Below, piece by piece: positions 54,818 to 64,000 of a stretch of 64,000 nt of DNA. Numbering within the stretch: the first letter of the stretch is position 1; each line of letters begins with the position of its first letter. The stretch comes from RBG-16-34-14 sp963727535 (GTDB taxonomy: Bacteria; Bacteroidota; Ignavibacteria; Ignavibacteriales; Ignavibacteriaceae), in assembly GCA_963727535.1 (NCBI GenBank), contig CAVSGR010000001.1, positions 682,001 through 746,000 of the forward strand, given 5' to 3'. A program made the translations under genes and the position numbers. The notes beneath the pieces were generated by a model. It saw only the letters and a list, made by a program, of their open reading frames with translations. It was not told where the DNA came from and did not search any database.

Positions 54818-56722
54818 TTAGGCTTCAATGCTATTTTCCTTCTTATTTAAATTAAAATAGATAATGTACCCAGCTATAATACCAGCTAATAGTAAAAAAG
54901 TCCCTGTTATGTAATCTGCAAATATTATTTTGCCAATTCCAAATAAAAACGTATATATTAAAGTTATACCCATGATCCAGTTAACAAGTAATCTCCAAAA
55001 ACCTATTTTTTTGTTTTTCCCTGGAACTAGTTTCTGAATATGTTTCCAGCCAATACCACCGGGGTAAGTTCGTTCATAAAATTGGACCAGCTTTTTTTCT
55101 TCAACTGGTTTAGTAAGAAAAGTTACTATGAGCCAAACTACAGTTGTTCCAAACACAATAGGATAGAGAGTCATAGGAGACTCCATCCCAAACCCATAAA
55201 CTGCAATGGGATATATAATTAATGGAGCAATCATAGCAGAAATTTCCGACCAGGCATTTATTCTCCACCAATACCATCTTAAAATTAATACAGCACCTAA
55301 ACCTGCACTCGCATTTAGAATAAATATCCACGCCCCTGAAACTGTTGTTAGGAAGAATTTTGTTATCAGTAAAGAAAAAATTATCATCACAATAACACCG
55401 ATCCTCGATATCAACACATAATGTTTTTCGTCGGCATTTGTTTTAATGAATCTCCTGTAAAAATCATTTATTATATATGAAGTTCCCCAGTTTAACTGAG
55501 ATGCTATCGTCGACATATAGGCTGCAAGGAAAACAGCTATCAGTAATCCAAGAAGACCGGTCGGTAAATATTTGACCATCAGCTTTGGATACATTACCCC
55601 GGGATTAACAGTGTTTTCATATTTTTCATATAGACCATGAAATTCTGTTGATTTATAAATCTGGTCATCCGATTTTAGCAATTCCTGGTTATTGTATGCC
55701 TCAACTACTTTCTCATATAAGACAGGATTTTCTTTTTGAATCTGCTCAGGATTTTCGGCTCTTGGAAGCAAAACCAACGATGCCAGCGCTACAAGAATCC
55801 AGGGCCATGGGCGAATAGCATAGTGTGCAATCGTGAACCACAAAGTTGCAAATAAACTATGCTTTTCATCTTTGGCAGACATCATTCTTTGTGCAATGTA
55901 ACCTCCACCTCCCGGATCAGCACCTGGATACCAGCTTGACCACCACTGCAACAATACATAAGCGAGAAACGCACCTATCGGTATTGCAAGAACACCTGCT
56001 GTTACACCTCCTGCAGAAACATCACTAATTTTAGGTAAGAAATTTGTAACCTGTGGGGATAATTTTTCTTTCAGTGAAACTATGCCGCCTACTTCAGGAA
56101 GGTTCAAAACAAATATTGCCAAAATTATACAACCTGCCATTGCAAATACAAATTGAAAACTATCCGTCCGTGCGGTACCTAACAAACCGGATGCAGATGA
56201 ATAAATGGCAATTATGAATGCAGCGATTACAACTAATAAAAATGAATTTATCTCAGGGAAAGTAACATGAAAAATTATTTGCATAGCTTTGTGAACCCAG
56301 CCCATAACAATTGCATTCATCAACAAACCAAGATATAAAGCTCTGAACCCTCTAAGTGCAGCAGCAGCTTTGCCGGAATAGCGTAGTTCTACAAATTCAA
56401 CATCAGTCATTATTTCTGCCCGACGCCAAAGCTTTGCAAAAAAGAAAACAGTTAACGTCGCACCGATTGCCATATTCCACCAAAGCCAGTTTCCTGCAAT
56501 ACCGTTTTTTGCAACAAGTTCGGTTACTGCAAGAGGAGTGTCTGCAGCAAAAGTAGTTGCTACCATAGCTGTTCCTGCAATGTACCAGGGTAAGTTTCTT
56601 CCTGATAGAAAAAATTCGCCTGTATCCTTCCCCGCACGGCGCGTATAATATGCAGCTATTGAAAAAACTATTAGAAAATAGATTACTATAATTACTATGT
56701 CCCAAATTTGAATATGATGCAT
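54818..56722 (-). CDS. Sodium/solute symporter (SSS family)
   Basis: An inner-membrane LeuT-fold symporter of 634 residues with about 13-15 hydrophobic segments. YTRRAGKDTGEFFLSGRNLP and GTAMVATTFAADTPLAVTEL near the N-terminus are SSS features, and IASQLNWGTSYIINDFYRRF is the later conserved block. The gene lies between GH18 and GH20 (11 and 34 bases away), so Na+-coupled uptake of GlcNAc or chitobiose is likely. Substrate is inferred. Confidence 0.9.
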   Translation of the reverse strand: MHHIQIWDIVIIVIYFLIVFSIAAYYTRRAGKDTGEFFLSGRNLPWYIAGTAMVATTFAADTPLAVTELVAKNGIAGNWLWWNMAIGATLTVFFFAKLWRRAEIMTDVEFVELRYSGKAAAALRGFRALYLGLLMNAIVMGWVHKAMQIIFHVTFPEINSFLLVVIAAFIIAIYSSASGLLGTARTDSFQFVFAMAGCIILAIFVLNLPEVGGIVSLKEKLSPQVTNFLPKISDVSAGGVTAGVLAIPIGAFLAYVLLQWWSSWYPGADPGGGGYIAQRMMSAKDEKHSLFATLWFTIAHYAIRPWPWILVALASLVLLPRAENPEQIQKENPVLYEKVVEAYNNQELLKSDDQIYKSTEFHGLYEKYENTVNPGVMYPKLMVKYLPTGLLGLLIAVFLAAYMSTIASQLNWGTSYIINDFYRRFIKTNADEKHYVLISRIGVIVMIIFSLLITKFFLTTVSGAWIFILNASAGLGAVLILRWYWWRINAWSEISAMIAPLIIYPIAVYGFGMESPMTLYPIVFGTTVVWLIVTFLTKPVEEKKLVQFYERTYPGGIGWKHIQKLVPGKNKKIGFWRLLVNWIMGITLIYTFLFGIGKIIFADYITGTFLLLAGIIAGYIIYFNLNKKENSIEA

Positions 56723-56733
56723 TTTAAATTCTT

Positions 56734-58293
56734 TTAATTATTTGTAATTACATTTATCTCAATAGATTCAGAAGCTGTTTTCCCACCATTGTTGTCAACA
56801 GCAACAGCTTTAATTTTATGCTTCCCTATAGCAGCATTAAACAAAACCCAATCGAAGGGAGAAAAAGTATTATATCCTATAGAATTTCCGTCTACAAAAA
56901 ATTCTACTTTCACTACCTCCCCATCCTGATCATCTGAATTAGTTTTAATTATAACATTAGAACCTTGTACAATATTATTTTCTTCAGGTTCAACTATTTT
57001 TATGGTTGGTAGAATATTATCTGTTTTTGAAATGAAATCTACAAAATCCGTCATATTTTTTTTGTAAATAGTGTTTACAAGTGTACCCGAAGAATCATCA
57101 CCATTTATTGACCAGAACATTAAACCTTTTAGATTATATGCATCGACATATCTTGCCTTTAATGCGATCGAACGCACATCATCATATGTCCAGAAAAATT
57201 TTTCTTCAGGGTTATATAACCATGCTGCCATCGCAAGATTATCCCAGCAAAGTTGATATCCATTTTTTATTATATCCGAATAATCATTATAATTTTTAAA
57301 TCTTATATGATGTTTTACAGCATCAGCATTACCCTGTTGATAAAGCCCGGAATTAATGCCTTCAACATTTTCCCAACCCTTTCCATAAAACGCTGCTCCG
57401 GGAATAATTTTGTCGCTGCTTACATCACAAGAATCCAATAAATACTTCACAGTATGATCCAATGATTCTTTTCTCCAGTCGGGATCGTTAGGTGAACTTA
57501 AGAGGTTAGTATGATGTCCGGTTATTGAATCCCAGATGCCATGGTTATCATAAGTCATTACATTAAACCAGTCCAGATATTGCTGATCTTTATTAAAGTT
57601 ATATTTCCAGAATTCCCAGCTCCTCGCAGAAACTGCAGAAGTTAAAAGTAACTCTGGATTTATCGCATTTAATTTTTTTCTAAACAAAGCAAACAAAGCC
57701 GTCATATTTTCTCTGTCACTTGGATTATAATGTGTTCCTTCGGGTCCCCCGCTAATTGGAAATTCCCAATCGATATCAAAGCCATCAAAAATTCCTTTTG
57801 CAGAACCTTTACCACCGGCATTATTTTCAACTGGCAGATTTCCTTCAATAAAAAAATCAATGCAGGCATCAACAAATTTTTCTCTTGATTCAGATGTAAG
57901 CGCGGCATCAGAAAAATAAGTTGAACCTCCCCAGCCTCCGATCGATAACATAATTTTTAAATCGGGATGTCTTGCTTTTAATTTTCGCAATTGATTAGAC
58001 TGTCCGCGTAACGGCTGGTTTGAACTATCTGCTATTCCATCGATGCTCTTCTCTTTTGAATAAACTTCATGGTAAACAGAATATGCATTAGAAAACCAGG
58101 GAATAATCCCGGATGAATCAGGTAACGGTATTGCAAATGCGTAATCTAAAATAGTTATTTTATCCGCCGAACCATTTCCTTCCAATATTTTTAAATAACC
58201 TGGGTAAGATCCGGTATAATAAGACACTATTTCTTTTTTCTGAGCCAGTATTATAACCTGAAAGGTCAATATGATAAATAAAATAATTCTCAC
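56734..58293 (-). CDS. GH18 chitinase with C-terminal Ig-like domain
   Basis: A secreted GH18 enzyme. The start is GTG, giving a signal peptide (MRIILFIILTFQVIILAQ). LKIMLSIGGWGGSTYF is the conserved strand 3, and GFDIDWEFP carries the DxDxE set (Asp173, Asp175, Glu177). NVMTYDNHGIWD and FWSINGDDSSG complete the barrel. From about residue 430 an Ig-like domain follows (KVEFFVDGNSIGYNTFSPFD), of a kind seen in chitinases. No T9SS domain, unlike the adjacent GH18. It starts 8 bases after that gene's stop. Confidence 0.93.
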   Translation of the reverse strand: MRIILFIILTFQVIILAQKKEIVSYYTGSYPGYLKILEGNGSADKITILDYAFAIPLPDSSGIIPWFSNAYSVYHEVYSKEKSIDGIADSSNQPLRGQSNQLRKLKARHPDLKIMLSIGGWGGSTYFSDAALTSESREKFVDACIDFFIEGNLPVENNAGGKGSAKGIFDGFDIDWEFPISGGPEGTHYNPSDRENMTALFALFRKKLNAINPELLLTSAVSARSWEFWKYNFNKDQQYLDWFNVMTYDNHGIWDSITGHHTNLLSSPNDPDWRKESLDHTVKYLLDSCDVSSDKIIPGAAFYGKGWENVEGINSGLYQQGNADAVKHHIRFKNYNDYSDIIKNGYQLCWDNLAMAAWLYNPEEKFFWTYDDVRSIALKARYVDAYNLKGLMFWSINGDDSSGTLVNTIYKKNMTDFVDFISKTDNILPTIKIVEPEENNIVQGSNVIIKTNSDDQDGEVVKVEFFVDGNSIGYNTFSPFDWVLFNAAIGKHKIKAVAVDNNGGKTASESIEINVITNN

Positions 58294-58301
58294 TTATTTT
58301 T

Positions 58302-59678
58302 CTATTTAAGTAATATCATCTTTTTTGTTTGCAAATAATTCCCTGAAGTTAATACATACATATACACTCCACTTGCAAGCCCGCTTCCATTAAAATTTAC
58401 TTCATATTTCGCGGGCGTTTTTATTTCATCGACTAAGATAGAAACTTTTCTTCCAAGCGAATCAAAAACTTTTAGAGTTATCAGGGAAGTTTCAGGAACT
58501 ATATATACTATTTTAGTTGTTGGATTAAAAGGATTAGGATAATTATCAGACAAATAAAAACCATTTGCTAAATGATTAAAATTTGTTTTTACGGAAGTTA
58601 CTAATCCCATATTCTTTCCAATAGTTTCAAGTAACGGTTGTTTGTTTGAAACTATGTCTTGCCCGAGCGCCCAAATCATAACGCCAGCAAGCTGATTTTC
58701 TTTTGCATAGTCACATTTGAATCTTATAGACATAGTATCATCATAAGTAACAAACTTTGTATGATCGGTATTTAATAGATACGGTACTTTGGAAAAATCA
58801 TCCCAGTTATAATTCCAATTACTGTTCATTATTCTTGGAGCAATGTCACTAAAATATAGATCGGTCACACTCCCTGTTATCGGTTGGTACAATCCTGCTG
58901 CGTCAAATTCCTTTCCATAAAAAGGGACGCCCAAAAGTATTTTGTTGCCGGGTACTTGTCGTTCTACTTTCAAGTATATAAGACCAAGATCATCTGCACC
59001 GTCGTTGCAGTTAGATGGTTGATAAATAGGAGCGTTATGACCTGCATGTGCTGTCCAGCTTCCATGAAAATCATATCCCATCATCGAAAACCAATTTACA
59101 TAATCAACCAATTTATCGAATTCAATATATTGTCCATTATAAGAACCCGCACTTACAGCCATAGTTATAATCCATTCAGGATTTTCCTGGTTAAACCTTT
59201 CGCGTAATTCTTTAACAAGTTTTGTTAGATTTTTTCCTTCTGCCGTGCTGGCAGGGGACTCCCAATCCAGATCAATTCCATCATAGCTTTTATCTAACAG
59301 TAATTCTACAACTTTATTTATAAAATTATTCCTTGCTAATGAATCTGCTACTAATGGTGCAAATCCATCGCTCTGTCCCCAACCACCGAAAGCAAGAAGA
59401 ATTTTTTTACCTGCATTATGTACCGCGCTGGCTAAACCGTAACTAAACATTGCCTGATAATAAGAAATATTACCACTGCTTTGCGGCCAGGCAAATGCAT
59501 GAACCACATGTGTAAGATTTTCAAATTCTATATTTTGAGGAGAAAGTGTTGATTCCAGCCAATCAGGATAATATCCGACCACTTTATTTTGTGCATAAAC
59601 AAAATTACTACAAGTAAAAAGTATTACAATGATTAGGAAATTTTTTTTTGATGAAATATAACCGAAAAAAACTTTCAT
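58302..59678 (-). CDS. GH18 chitinase with T9SS sorting domain
   Basis: A surface-directed GH18 enzyme of 458 residues. A signal peptide ends FVYAQ. KKILLAFGGWGQSDGFAP and YDGIDLDWESPAS (Asp136, Asp138, Glu140) are the conserved strands. WFSMMGYDFHGSWTAH and GVMIWALGQDI complete the barrel. The T9SS domain begins LSDNYPNPFNPTTKI. It would make the first cuts in chitin outside the cell, with the second GH18 acting further inside (inference from sorting domains). Confidence 0.94.
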   Translation of the reverse strand: MKVFFGYISSKKNFLIIVILFTCSNFVYAQNKVVGYYPDWLESTLSPQNIEFENLTHVVHAFAWPQSSGNISYYQAMFSYGLASAVHNAGKKILLAFGGWGQSDGFAPLVADSLARNNFINKVVELLLDKSYDGIDLDWESPASTAEGKNLTKLVKELRERFNQENPEWIITMAVSAGSYNGQYIEFDKLVDYVNWFSMMGYDFHGSWTAHAGHNAPIYQPSNCNDGADDLGLIYLKVERQVPGNKILLGVPFYGKEFDAAGLYQPITGSVTDLYFSDIAPRIMNSNWNYNWDDFSKVPYLLNTDHTKFVTYDDTMSIRFKCDYAKENQLAGVMIWALGQDIVSNKQPLLETIGKNMGLVTSVKTNFNHLANGFYLSDNYPNPFNPTTKIVYIVPETSLITLKVFDSLGRKVSILVDEIKTPAKYEVNFNGSGLASGVYMYVLTSGNYLQTKKMILLK

Positions 59679-59731
59679 AAGTTTTTAATCTATTTATAGA
59701 TAAACTTCAGCTAAACCTCCAAGTAATAAAT

Positions 59732-59757
59732 GGGCTATCTCAATTCTGAGATAGCCC
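59732..59757 (-). terminator. Perfect 11-bp intergenic hairpin
   Basis: GGGCTATCTCA and TGAGATAGCCC flank an ATTC loop, between the beta-helix gene and the GH18 gene. The minus strand continues ATTTATTA, a weak T-rich tail. Partial termination would separate the abundant receptor-complex message from the enzyme genes. Confidence 0.6.
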
Positions 59758-59792
59758 CGGGAATGTAGATAGGGAGGCTTCTACTGAAAAAA

Positions 59793-61526
59793 TTATTTTA
59801 AGAGAATCATTTTTTTAGTTATAAAGTTTGAATTCTCTCTTAGTGTATAGAAATAAACACCGCTTGAAAACTTGCTCATATCAACTTTAACATCATAACT
59901 GCCATTTGGTTTAAATTCATTATTAAGAAGTGTCATTACTTCCTGACCGGTTATGTTGTAAACTTTTAATGTTATATTTCCACTTTGCGGAATGCTGAAC
60001 CTGATTGTAGTGGAAGGGTTGAATGGATTGGGGTATGCCTCATAAAGAGTAAATTTATTTGGCACTAATCCGGGAACTTGTTCAACACCTGTTACACCTG
60101 TAAACCAATATGGATCGCCAATATATCCGCCATCAGTAGCGCCTGTCTTTAGTGAAGTATTACTGTATTGCAAATCAGACGATTCAGGAAGCGGCCAATC
60201 TGGAACCCAGTTTCCCGAACTAAAATCTACATTAGTAATCTGGTAACCGTATAATTCTGTAGTACCAGTACCGGTTCTAACAGCTGTGAACCAATTTAAT
60301 AAACCAACATTGTCACCGGTTCCAGGATCCAATATAGCATCAATCGAAGAACCAAAACCCGGATCAACATTCTGATTACCTGATTCGACAAAACCAGGCC
60401 ACTGAGAGTTATCTGCAAACATATTAACTGTAGGAGGATTCATCCATTCAGTTGTATAAATTGAATCGACATGAGCAGTATCATTCCAGGCAGTATAAAA
60501 GGATGTTAATCCTGAGGACCAGAAATAAGCGTTATTCATAACTTCTACATTTCTCAATAACTCTGCCGCCGGATCTCCTGCACCGGTTGAAGCATGACCA
60601 AGAAGAATTGAGGCTGTTGTTGAATCCAACGGTCCCATAGTTATAATTGAAGGACCGGTATTTGGAGTAAAAGAATCCCATCCTGCAAACTCCGTTTTAT
60701 TCTCACCTCCTGCATAGGCATTATAAAAGAGATTGTCATTGAATTTTGCATTTACCATTCTATCGAGGAAAAATGGATTCTTAAAAGTGACTACTACATC
60801 ATTGTGTGAAAATTCATAATAATTTACAATACCACCAGTAGCTGCCGTAGCATAACCACCTACACAAAGCATTGTATTATTCTTGATTACGATAGAATCT
60901 GTGGGAAATGCACCTAGATAATTTTCATTACGAAGTAGCTCACCAACATACCATTGACTTGGTTGAGTTGTCATATTTCTAAACTTACAGTTAGTAATGT
61001 AAAACTTATCCCAGCTACCACTGTAACCAATTGCAAACTGTGACCAATTTTCAAAAACTACATTGTCAGCAATAAGTCTTATATTATCTGACGATATCTG
61101 GACTGCCTGACCACTACCATAGTTTACAGTATTATTAATTGCAATACCTAAGAGATAGATATCTTTAAGCATAAATTGATTTCCATCCCCGGTAAATGTA
61201 AATAATACACCCGGAACTGAACCATCTCCCAGTACATCAGGTTGAATACAAGGGGGTCTGCCATCAGAACCGAGCATACCAACTATAGAAATGCTGGACT
61301 TTGCTGTTATAGTTGCATCAAAAATATAAGTTGTGTCCAAAGAAACAAGTTTGTATACACTATGTGCCTGTGCTCCGTCTGAGGTCGTATCACTTCCAAT
61401 AACAACATCAAGCGTCGGTCCGTTTGCATAAACAACAAGTGTATCACCGGCAGCGAATAACTGCTGAGGCAGTGCAACTAATGCTATAAAAATCATTAAT
61501 AACACTGCTGTATACATCTTTTTCAT
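59793..61526 (-). CDS. Right-handed beta-helix surface protein with T9SS domain (chitin locus)
   Basis: A 577-residue secreted protein, with the ATG after GAAAGGAGAACTAA and overlapping the stop of the 33-codon ORF. After a signal peptide (LVALPQQLFAA), residues about 50-330 show beta-helix turns (LIADNVVFENWSQFAIGYSG, FYITNCKFRNMTTQ, VVVTFKNPFFLDRMVNAKFN). A tail WPLPESSDLQYSN to GYIGDPYWF matches the tail of the xylan-locus beta-helix protein, so the two are paralogues. A T9SS domain follows (LYEAYPNPFNPSTTI). It sits directly after a TonB-dependent receptor, where SusD would usually be. Glycan binding is inferred; no catalytic motif is seen. Confidence 0.83.
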   Translation of the reverse strand: MKKMYTAVLLMIFIALVALPQQLFAAGDTLVVYANGPTLDVVIGSDTTSDGAQAHSVYKLVSLDTTYIFDATITAKSSISIVGMLGSDGRPPCIQPDVLGDGSVPGVLFTFTGDGNQFMLKDIYLLGIAINNTVNYGSGQAVQISSDNIRLIADNVVFENWSQFAIGYSGSWDKFYITNCKFRNMTTQPSQWYVGELLRNENYLGAFPTDSIVIKNNTMLCVGGYATAATGGIVNYYEFSHNDVVVTFKNPFFLDRMVNAKFNDNLFYNAYAGGENKTEFAGWDSFTPNTGPSIITMGPLDSTTASILLGHASTGAGDPAAELLRNVEVMNNAYFWSSGLTSFYTAWNDTAHVDSIYTTEWMNPPTVNMFADNSQWPGFVESGNQNVDPGFGSSIDAILDPGTGDNVGLLNWFTAVRTGTGTTELYGYQITNVDFSSGNWVPDWPLPESSDLQYSNTSLKTGATDGGYIGDPYWFTGVTGVEQVPGLVPNKFTLYEAYPNPFNPSTTIRFSIPQSGNITLKVYNITGQEVMTLLNNEFKPNGSYDVKVDMSKFSSGVYFYTLRENSNFITKKMILLK

Positions 61527-61624
61527 TTAGTTCTCCTTTCTAAATTATTTAATAATTCCATTTCATCTTTTTCGAACCCAGTAATAACAGGTCCCTCTCT
61601 TCCGCGGTAAATATGTTTAAGCAT
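61523..61624 (-). CDS. 33-residue small ORF between receptor and beta-helix genes
   Basis: An ATG lies 10 bases after a near-ideal AAAGGAGGTG ribosome site. The product begins MLKHIYRGREGPVITGFEKD and ends NNLERRTK; it is hydrophilic with no signal peptide. Its TGA overlaps the next gene's ATG as ATGA, so translation is coupled. It may be a leader peptide that sets expression of the beta-helix protein, or a small functional protein. No similar ORF precedes the other beta-helix gene, whose gap is only 56 bases. Confidence 0.6.
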   Translation of the reverse strand: MLKHIYRGREGPVITGFEKDEMELLNNLERRTK

Positions 61625-61698
61625 TACTTATTCACCTCCTTTTGTTTTATTAAAGATTTAACTACTTACACTTTTATTAATTAGTTATTTTAATTCTG

Positions 61699-64000
61699 TT
61701 ATAATTTCAATCTTACACCAAGGGTACCGGTCATTCCATAATCCTGCTGGGACTGAGGCACTCCGCCTCCCTGGATTATACTGATATCATTTGCACTATT
61801 TATGTTGTTAAGATTCCCAAAGAGTTGTATGTCATACCAGGGCAAATCCTGTTTAACAGCGAGATCCCATCGCGTGTATGAAGTAGTACTGCTTCTTAAT
61901 TGTGGCCAATAATTTGGTCCTGTAAAAATATCAGCCTGGTAAAGCATTGATACTCTTATAGAGAAACCTTCAAAATCATAACCAAGAGATAGGTTAACGA
62001 TATTGTCGGGTTGATAAAGAAGTCGGTCAGTAAATGAAGTATCTACATATTGAATAGTGCGTCCGACTTTCCTTGCGTCAGTATAGGGGTATTCGGCATC
62101 TGAAGATACATGTGTGTAATTAACATTTAAGACTAATCCAGATAAAACACCTGGTAAATACCAGAAATGAGTTTGCCAATCGAGTTCAATTCCCCAATCT
62201 TTCACACGGTAAGGATCATTAACATATGTATTGACATTATATGTCCCACTAGGAGTAGATGTCACTAAACTTGGTGGATAATATTTTCGGGCATTGGCAC
62301 CGGAAACATAAAACGTCCAGGGATAAATCAGATTGTCAATTTGTTTAAGGAAACCGCCAACCGTAAACAACCCTATCGTGTTATCATAAAACGAAAGATA
62401 AATATCATAATTTGTAGACCTTGACGGTTTTAACTCATAGTTATTCCATCCAATTTCACCGATGGTAGATACGTCTATTCTCGGAATAATTGCATTATAG
62501 TCTGGGTATGAAATAGTGTTTGTATATGACAAACGTATATCGAACCAGCTTAACGGACTATATCTTAACGAAACATCCGGTAACCAATATGCATGATCAA
62601 CGGTGACTGTTGTATCATAGTGTAGGTATGGTCCGCCTGTAGCTGAGGCAGTATTTTGCAAACCCCGTGAAGATGTATATGTTGTTTTAAGATCCTGATA
62701 CCTGACACCAGGAATAATAGTGATCTCCGGACCAACATTGATTGTAGCCATAAGATAAAAAGCACTCTGATCTTCGGTACCGGAATAATCGTTTGTTGCA
62801 GAATTAAAAGCGTCCCGGAAATAAGCAATATTGGCTCCGGGGGTTGCTGCAATAAAATCAGTTTGAGACTTTATGTAATTTGCCATCTCCGAAAGCATAC
62901 CATAATTAAGCGGCAGGATCATATTATAATCGCCGCCAAGAAATTCACCATAACTAAAGTTGGGATCTAAAAAAGGACTGATTGGTATACTAGTTGTGTT
63001 GTTGTACCTCTTTGTAGACGGAAAGTGTGATGCAATCAGACTATCAACAAATTTTGCACTTGTAAGACCTAATCCTTGTCCGCTCGATTGATCATAATCA
63101 TATAAGCGTTTTTTATAACGGTACATCCCTCCAAACTTTACTTTAGTAGAAATCAAATCAGAGATATTCAAATCTTTTTCTAAGTCTATTGATCCGGTAA
63201 AGGCGCGTTCTGTTGAAAAGCTACTATTGGTTATGAGACTACTTAGATATGTAGAATTAGTATCGTTGTTTGCTGCAAGCGGTATAAGTTTCGGGTCTAA
63301 ATTAGACACATTTAAAAACTGGGTTAAGCCCGCTGAAGCTTGTTGAAAACCAATAGTCCAATCACTTGGATTTTTATTTTCAGAATATGAATGTGATAGT
63401 TTTACATTAGCATCAAAAATCGGTAACGAGTATTTTACATTAAGAGCATTGGTAATAATGCTCAAAGTACTATTTGAACGAGCAAGGGTGTAGTTATGTA
63501 CATTGTTCAGAATATCAAAAGATTCTGCACGGTTTTGCATATCTGTATTTCCTGAACTCAAAAAATTCATCAGGTTGATCTTACCATGTGGGAGTTTATA
63601 ATCCATCACAATTGTTCCATTCACTCTGCGTCGATCTCTTAGGATATCATTAAGATTTAAAGTTGAGGTTAGGTATTGAATGGTACTACTTCCCTGATGA
63701 TTGAAAGAAGCTCCTAATTCATTTGAAGCAAGATTCCTTCTTTCAATATCTAATTGTGCAAAAACCCCGAGCCGATCATCAAAAAATCTGTCCTCTCCAC
63801 TTCCGACTAATTTATAATTATTATATTTATTGTACGCATTAGATAAATTATTATAACCGCCTTGTAGAAGTACATTAAACTGTGGTACACCCGGTTCTTT
63901 TACCTGAGCCTCTCTCAATTCAAAATTCACTACACCTCCAATAACATTAGCATCCATATCAGCAGTAACTGTTTTCGAAACTTCTATACCTTGAAGCATA
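61699..64000 (-). CDS. TonB-dependent outer-membrane receptor, N-terminus beyond window
   Basis: The visible 766 residues start within the plug (MLQGIEVSKTVTADMDANVI, NFELREAQVKE) and cover the barrel through to LGVRLKL. They align by eye with the other receptor here (MLKMISVYKSLTPDMNANSI, NMELREAPS; also RYSPLSWFDIRLSYT against KYSPLSWMDIRYAYT), so the two are paralogues. The signal peptide and regulatory-like domain lie outside the window; the Met at the edge is internal. Neighbouring chitinases, GH20 and NagB-like genes point to chito-oligosaccharide uptake. Confidence 0.9.
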   Translation of the reverse strand, partial: MLQGIEVSKTVTADMDANVIGGVVNFELREAQVKEPGVPQFNVLLQGGYNNLSNAYNKYNNYKLVGSGEDRFFDDRLGVFAQLDIERRNLASNELGASFNHQGSSTIQYLTSTLNLNDILRDRRRVNGTIVMDYKLPHGKINLMNFLSSGNTDMQNRAESFDILNNVHNYTLARSNSTLSIITNALNVKYSLPIFDANVKLSHSYSENKNPSDWTIGFQQASAGLTQFLNVSNLDPKLIPLAANNDTNSTYLSSLITNSSFSTERAFTGSIDLEKDLNISDLISTKVKFGGMYRYKKRLYDYDQSSGQGLGLTSAKFVDSLIASHFPSTKRYNNTTSIPISPFLDPNFSYGEFLGGDYNMILPLNYGMLSEMANYIKSQTDFIAATPGANIAYFRDAFNSATNDYSGTEDQSAFYLMATINVGPEITIIPGVRYQDLKTTYTSSRGLQNTASATGGPYLHYDTTVTVDHAYWLPDVSLRYSPLSWFDIRLSYTNTISYPDYNAIIPRIDVSTIGEIGWNNYELKPSRSTNYDIYLSFYDNTIGLFTVGGFLKQIDNLIYPWTFYVSGANARKYYPPSLVTSTPSGTYNVNTYVNDPYRVKDWGIELDWQTHFWYLPGVLSGLVLNVNYTHVSSDAEYPYTDARKVGRTIQYVDTSFTDRLLYQPDNIVNLSLGYDFEGFSIRVSMLYQADIFTGPNYWPQLRSSTTSYTRWDLAVKQDLPWYDIQLFGNLNNINSANDISIIQGGGVPQSQQDYGMTGTLGVRLKL

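Noticed and set aside
1..64000. CRISPR arrays, tRNA or rRNA genes, transposases or phage genes
   Set aside because: No regularly spaced repeats, RNA gene signatures or mobile-element proteins were seen on reading both strands.

Overview
The window looks like a carbohydrate-degradation island from the Ignavibacteria/Melioribacter branch of Bacteroidota/Chlorobi. Nine products end in a type IX secretion (T9SS) sorting domain with the YPNPFNP(T/S)T signature (one has FPNPFNP), which is typical of that group. DNA is AT-rich, genes are short-spaced, and essentially every gene lies on the minus strand, so transcription runs from high to low coordinates. No rRNA, tRNA, CRISPR, transposase or SusD gene was seen.

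Region A (about 64000-50840, chitin). The order is: TonB-dependent receptor (partial), a 33-codon small ORF, a secreted beta-helix T9SS protein, two GH18 chitinases, a sodium/solute symporter, a GH20 hexosaminidase lipoprotein, and a NagB-like/PIG-L-like fusion for amino-sugar catabolism. An aldo/keto reductase follows.

Region B (about 49590-39739, xylose core). A LacI regulator and xylulokinase precede an operon of xylose isomerase, cytoplasmic GH3, a GPH-type MFS symporter and a secreted GH10. A LacI-type operator with the core TTGAACCGNTTTAA lies next to promoter-like elements upstream of both lacI and xylA.

Region C (about 39584-30993, xylan capture). A second TonB-dependent receptor is followed by a second beta-helix T9SS protein. 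Then comes a secreted protein built of three near-identical modules of about 255 residues, plus a divergent fourth module and a sorting domain. Rho-independent terminators close the unit. The same receptor plus beta-helix pairing in regions A and C, with no SusD, is the best candidate here for an undescribed glycan-capture system.

Region D (about 30860-1, side-chain hydrolases). It holds GH35-like, GH51, GH27, an XylR-type AraC regulator, two GH43 with accessory domains, LamG-GH10, CE15 glucuronoyl esterase, CotH/lamin-tail protein, SGNH esterase, another GH43, GH95, DUF362, DUF4380 and GH31. Together these would strip arabinose, galactose, fucose, acetyl, glucuronate and xylose decorations from xylan and probably xyloglucan. 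A GH127 gene survives only as its two ends joined, and a GH43 at the left edge is heavily broken.

Six otherwise intact genes (GH31, SGNH esterase, CE15, LamG-GH10, GH27, xylA) are each split by one or two single-base indels, mostly in short homopolymers. This looks more like residual sequencing error than biology, so each is listed as two partial CDS with the join explained.
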